This document shows positions 61,971 through 64,000 of a stretch of 64,000 bases of DNA, piece after piece; positions within the stretch are counted from its first letter, which is position 1; the number at the start of each line of letters is the position of its first letter. The stretch spans positions 21,181 through 85,180 of the forward strand of contig NZ_KI928950.1 of assembly GCF_000521215.1 (NCBI RefSeq). Reading direction: 5' to 3'. Under the pieces are notes generated by a model. The model ran no database searches. It was not told where the DNA came from and saw nothing but the letters and a program-made list of their open reading frames with translations. Both the position numbers and the translations under genes were made by a program. The DNA is from Labrenzia sp. DG1229. GTDB taxonomy: Bacteria; Pseudomonadota; Alphaproteobacteria; Rhizobiales; Stappiaceae.

Positions 61971-63362
61971 ATGACCGACTGGTATCCCGACCTTTCAAAC
62001 AGTAACGCGCCACGTTACATCGCCATAGCAGACAGTATCGAAACCGATCTTTCGGCCGGCCGCCTGTCACCCGGGGACAGGCTGCCTGCGCAACGACACC
62101 TGGCGAAACTGCTCGACCTGGATTTCACGACAGTCGCCCGCGGCTACACCGAAGCACGCAGACGCGGCCTCCTGTCATCGCAAGTTGGGAGCGGAACGTT
62201 TGTCACGCACCCCCATGGCGGCGACAAGAAGAACACCGGAGGTCATTCGAGCCGCATCGGCATTCCCGATTTCTCCATGAACCTGCCGCCGGAGCCCGAA
62301 GGCGAAGCTCTATTGTCCAAAATGCAGTCGGGTTTTTCTGCGCTTTCATCAGATTTGACGCCGTTGTTGCGTTATCAGAGCTTCGAGACGTCCGAGCCGG
62401 ACCAGAAAGCCGCAGTCAGTTGGCTCAAAAGCGCTGGATTGACCGCAAGACCAGAGCAAATCCTGTTTGCGCCAGGTGCCCAGGCAGCTCTGACAAACAT
62501 TCTGGCAACGCTTACGGCCCCTGGCGATCAGATTGGCAGCGAGGCGATCACCTATCCTGGCATTCGTTCTGTCTGTGCGCAGCTCCACCTGGAACTCAAA
62601 GGACTGGAAACGGACGAAGACGGTATCATCCCTGATGCATTTGAAGCATCAAGCAGAAACAGCGGGTTGAAAGCCCTTTATCTCAATCCGACCCTGCACA
62701 ATCCGACGACACGCACCATGCCCTACACGCGCCGGCGGGAACTGGTTTCAATCGCCGAGAACCACGGCATTCCCATTCTCGAAGATGATGCCTACAGTCT
62801 ACTCAGCCGCACGCCTCCAGTCCCCTTTGCCACACTGGCGCCCGAGATCACCTGGTATGTCGGTTCGCTGTCGAAGTGCCTTGGCGCCGGTCTGCGGCTC
62901 GCCTACGTTCTTGCACCGGACCAGGGTGCATCCTGGCGGTTCTCACGCGCTGTGCGGACATCGCAGGTAATGCCGTCTCCCCTTACGGTCGCGCTCGCAA
63001 CGCGCTGGATCGAAGATGACACGGCGGCGGCTCTTCTCAACCAGATCCGCTCTGAAAGCAGAACACGGCAAACCATTGCCGCCAACCATCTCAAGGATCA
63101 TGCTTTTTTAGCCGACCCGGACGGATTCCACCTGTGGCTCAACCTGCCGGACGGCTGGAACCGGTCAGCCTTCGTGAGCCAGATGCGCAATCTGCAGATA
63201 GGCATTGTCGAAGCCGACGCCTTTACCGTTTCAGGCCAGCCATCGGAGGCTGTCCGGATCGGACTTGGTGGCCCTATCAACCATGCGCAACTCAGCCAGG
63301 CCATGGAAATCATCGCTCAAACGCTGCAAGCTTCCCCTGCAAGGGCGTCGGTCTATTTCTGA
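61971..63362 (+). CDS. MocR-type GntR regulator with aminotransferase domain
   Basis: A 463-residue fused regulator. N-terminal GntR winged helix (IADSIETDLSAGRLSPGDRLPAQRHLAKLLDLDFTTVARGY, in pieces, residues 18-60) and a type-I aminotransferase-like domain (from about 100) with the PLP lysine K302 (VGSLSKCLGAGLRL) and LYLNPTLHNPT. MocR/PdxR-type factors bind PLP and control PLP or amino-compound genes. No target gene is obvious beside it; the BNR gene ends 240 bases upstream. Confidence 0.92.
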   Translation: MTDWYPDLSNSNAPRYIAIADSIETDLSAGRLSPGDRLPAQRHLAKLLDLDFTTVARGYTEARRRGLLSSQVGSGTFVTHPHGGDKKNTGGHSSRIGIPDFSMNLPPEPEGEALLSKMQSGFSALSSDLTPLLRYQSFETSEPDQKAAVSWLKSAGLTARPEQILFAPGAQAALTNILATLTAPGDQIGSEAITYPGIRSVCAQLHLELKGLETDEDGIIPDAFEASSRNSGLKALYLNPTLHNPTTRTMPYTRRRELVSIAENHGIPILEDDAYSLLSRTPPVPFATLAPEITWYVGSLSKCLGAGLRLAYVLAPDQGASWRFSRAVRTSQVMPSPLTVALATRWIEDDTAAALLNQIRSESRTRQTIAANHLKDHAFLADPDGFHLWLNLPDGWNRSAFVSQMRNLQIGIVEADAFTVSGQPSEAVRIGLGGPINHAQLSQAMEIIAQTLQASPARASVYF

Positions 63363-63429
63363 TGCCACAAGCCAATTTGCCGCAGCGGGATGGCTTGACT
63401 TGCTGCAGTAATTTCATAAATTGAATGCA

Positions 63430-63456
63430 GTCACTTCCTATCAATATTGAAGTGAC
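63430..63456. repeat. Inverted repeat between MocR and DUF983 genes
   Basis: GTCACTTC (63430-63437) and GAAGTGAC (63449-63456) form a perfect 8-bp inverted repeat around the palindrome TCAATATTGA. No T tract follows; it may be an operator for the DUF983 gene. Confidence 0.45.
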
Positions 63457-63501
63457 GGGATATCAATCCACATTCAGCTGCGACCGCAAGCTCCCCAGAG
63501 A

Positions 63502-63921
63502 ATGGCAACGCCGATGAACGCACAACAGTCCTGGCCCAAGCTCCCGCCGTTCCAGACCGGCATCAAGGGCCGCTGCCCGCGCTGCGGGGAAGGCAAGATT
63601 TTCGACGGGTTCTTGACCCTGAAACCGCGATGCAATCACTGCGGACTGGATTACAGTTTCGCAGACCCTGCGGACGGGCCGGCCTTCTTCGTCATATGCT
63701 TCGGCTGTGTTCCGGCTGTCGCTTTTGCCATCTGGCTGGAAATCGCGTTCACGGCTCCCTACTGGGTACACCTTGTGACCACCCTGCCCCTGATCCTGCT
63801 CACCTGCATTCCCATGCTGCGCCCACTCAAGGGCTGGCTCGTTGCCAGCCAGTATTTCTACAAGGCAGAGGAAGGCAAACTGGCGAGTGCAGATCCGGAT
63901 CCTTCGGAAACCCAGACCTGA
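63502..63921 (+). CDS. DUF983 zinc-ribbon membrane protein
   Basis: A 139-residue protein: zinc-ribbon with C25/C28 (KGRCPRCGEGK) and C44/C47 (RCNHCGLDY), then two membrane segments (AFFVICFGCVPAVAFAIWLEI and WVHLVTTLPLILLTCIPML), ending in a charged cytosolic tail. DUF983 is seen in alphaproteobacteria, often near cytochrome oxidase or Nudix genes, without known function. Start may be ATG 63502 or 63514; neither has a clear ribosome site. Confidence 0.85.
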   Translation: MATPMNAQQSWPKLPPFQTGIKGRCPRCGEGKIFDGFLTLKPRCNHCGLDYSFADPADGPAFFVICFGCVPAVAFAIWLEIAFTAPYWVHLVTTLPLILLTCIPMLRPLKGWLVASQYFYKAEEGKLASADPDPSETQT

Positions 63922-63957
63922 CCTACGGGTGCCCCAAACCTGAATTTGGGTCTGGCA

Positions 63958-63995
63958 AGGCAGCGCACCCGGACGGGGTCTGCGCTGCCTTTTTC
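63958..63995 (+). terminator. Rho-independent terminator at the window end
   Basis: AGGCAGCGCA (63958-63967) and TGCGCTGCCT (63981-63990) form a perfect 10-base stem, followed by TTTT and the T ending the stem (TTTTT run). A smaller stem CCCAAA...TTTGGG lies just upstream. Ends the DUF983 transcript. Confidence 0.88.
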
Positions 63996-64000
63996 GTGGT

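Overview
The window looks like a chromosomal segment of an alphaproteobacterium, probably Hyphomicrobiales close to the marine Roseibium/Labrenzia/Stappia group. This is inferred from protein style and gene order: aspS-rnd-ppx-ppk-hda-like-AI-2E beside purM-purN, hflK-hflC-DUF2065-degP, and miaA back to back with serB. GC is high with alphaproteobacterial codon use. I see no rRNA, tRNA, IS element, prophage, plasmid origin or CRISPR array. The left edge cuts a GNAT gene.

Layout. 1-13.0 kb is accessory: GNAT, YadG-like ABC ATPase, FMN protein, pirin, a GNAT-Nudix fusion, PhzF, an EamA exporter, GST, an ArsR-SRPBCC-DUF899 unit, a membrane protein / ECF sigma / small-protein unit, a VPxPA-CTERM secreted protein, a 61-aa small protein and a VOC protein. 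13.4-15.4 kb is a lone tandem-AAA ATPase. leuA at 16.2 kb is preceded by an unannotated leader peptide with eight Leu codons in ten. 17.9-19.6 kb is a TetR regulon whose divergent promoter carries three operator-like palindromes. 19.6-23.7 kb holds two GNATs, miaA/serB with start codons sharing one CATG, and a methyltransferase.

24-30.5 kb holds membrane protein quality control (DegP-type protease, DUF2065, HflC, HflK), an ElaA-like GNAT, dihydrofolate reductase, and TfoX-N and DUF2461 proteins. 30.6-33.8 kb has an ABM protein, a Cys/Met-type PLP enzyme with an OxyR-like LysR regulator that lacks the redox cysteines, and two small proteins ending in a strong terminator. 33.9-38.7 kb is a tetR-adaptor-RND efflux operon; then come an EAL phosphodiesterase with a CSS-like sensor, a PfkB kinase, a transglutaminase-like protein, a RidA-family protein and a secreted protein of unknown family.

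44.8-59.5 kb is core: an MsbA-like ABC exporter, aspS, a DUF5993-dsbB pair, an orphan ParA-type ATPase, rnd, ppx, ppk, an Hda-like protein, an AI-2E permease and purMN. The right end has a secreted amidohydrolase, a BNR/Asp-box protein, a MocR regulator with tandem upstream repeats, and a zinc-ribbon DUF983 membrane protein.

The best items for a second look are the leuA leader, the 10-bp hairpin abutting the GNAT-Nudix start codon, the ECF sigma factor with two CxxC pairs and no recognisable anti-sigma, the TetR operator array, and several small proteins (leader peptide, DUF5993, the 61-aa protein). I saw no clearly new multi-gene defence or mobile system.
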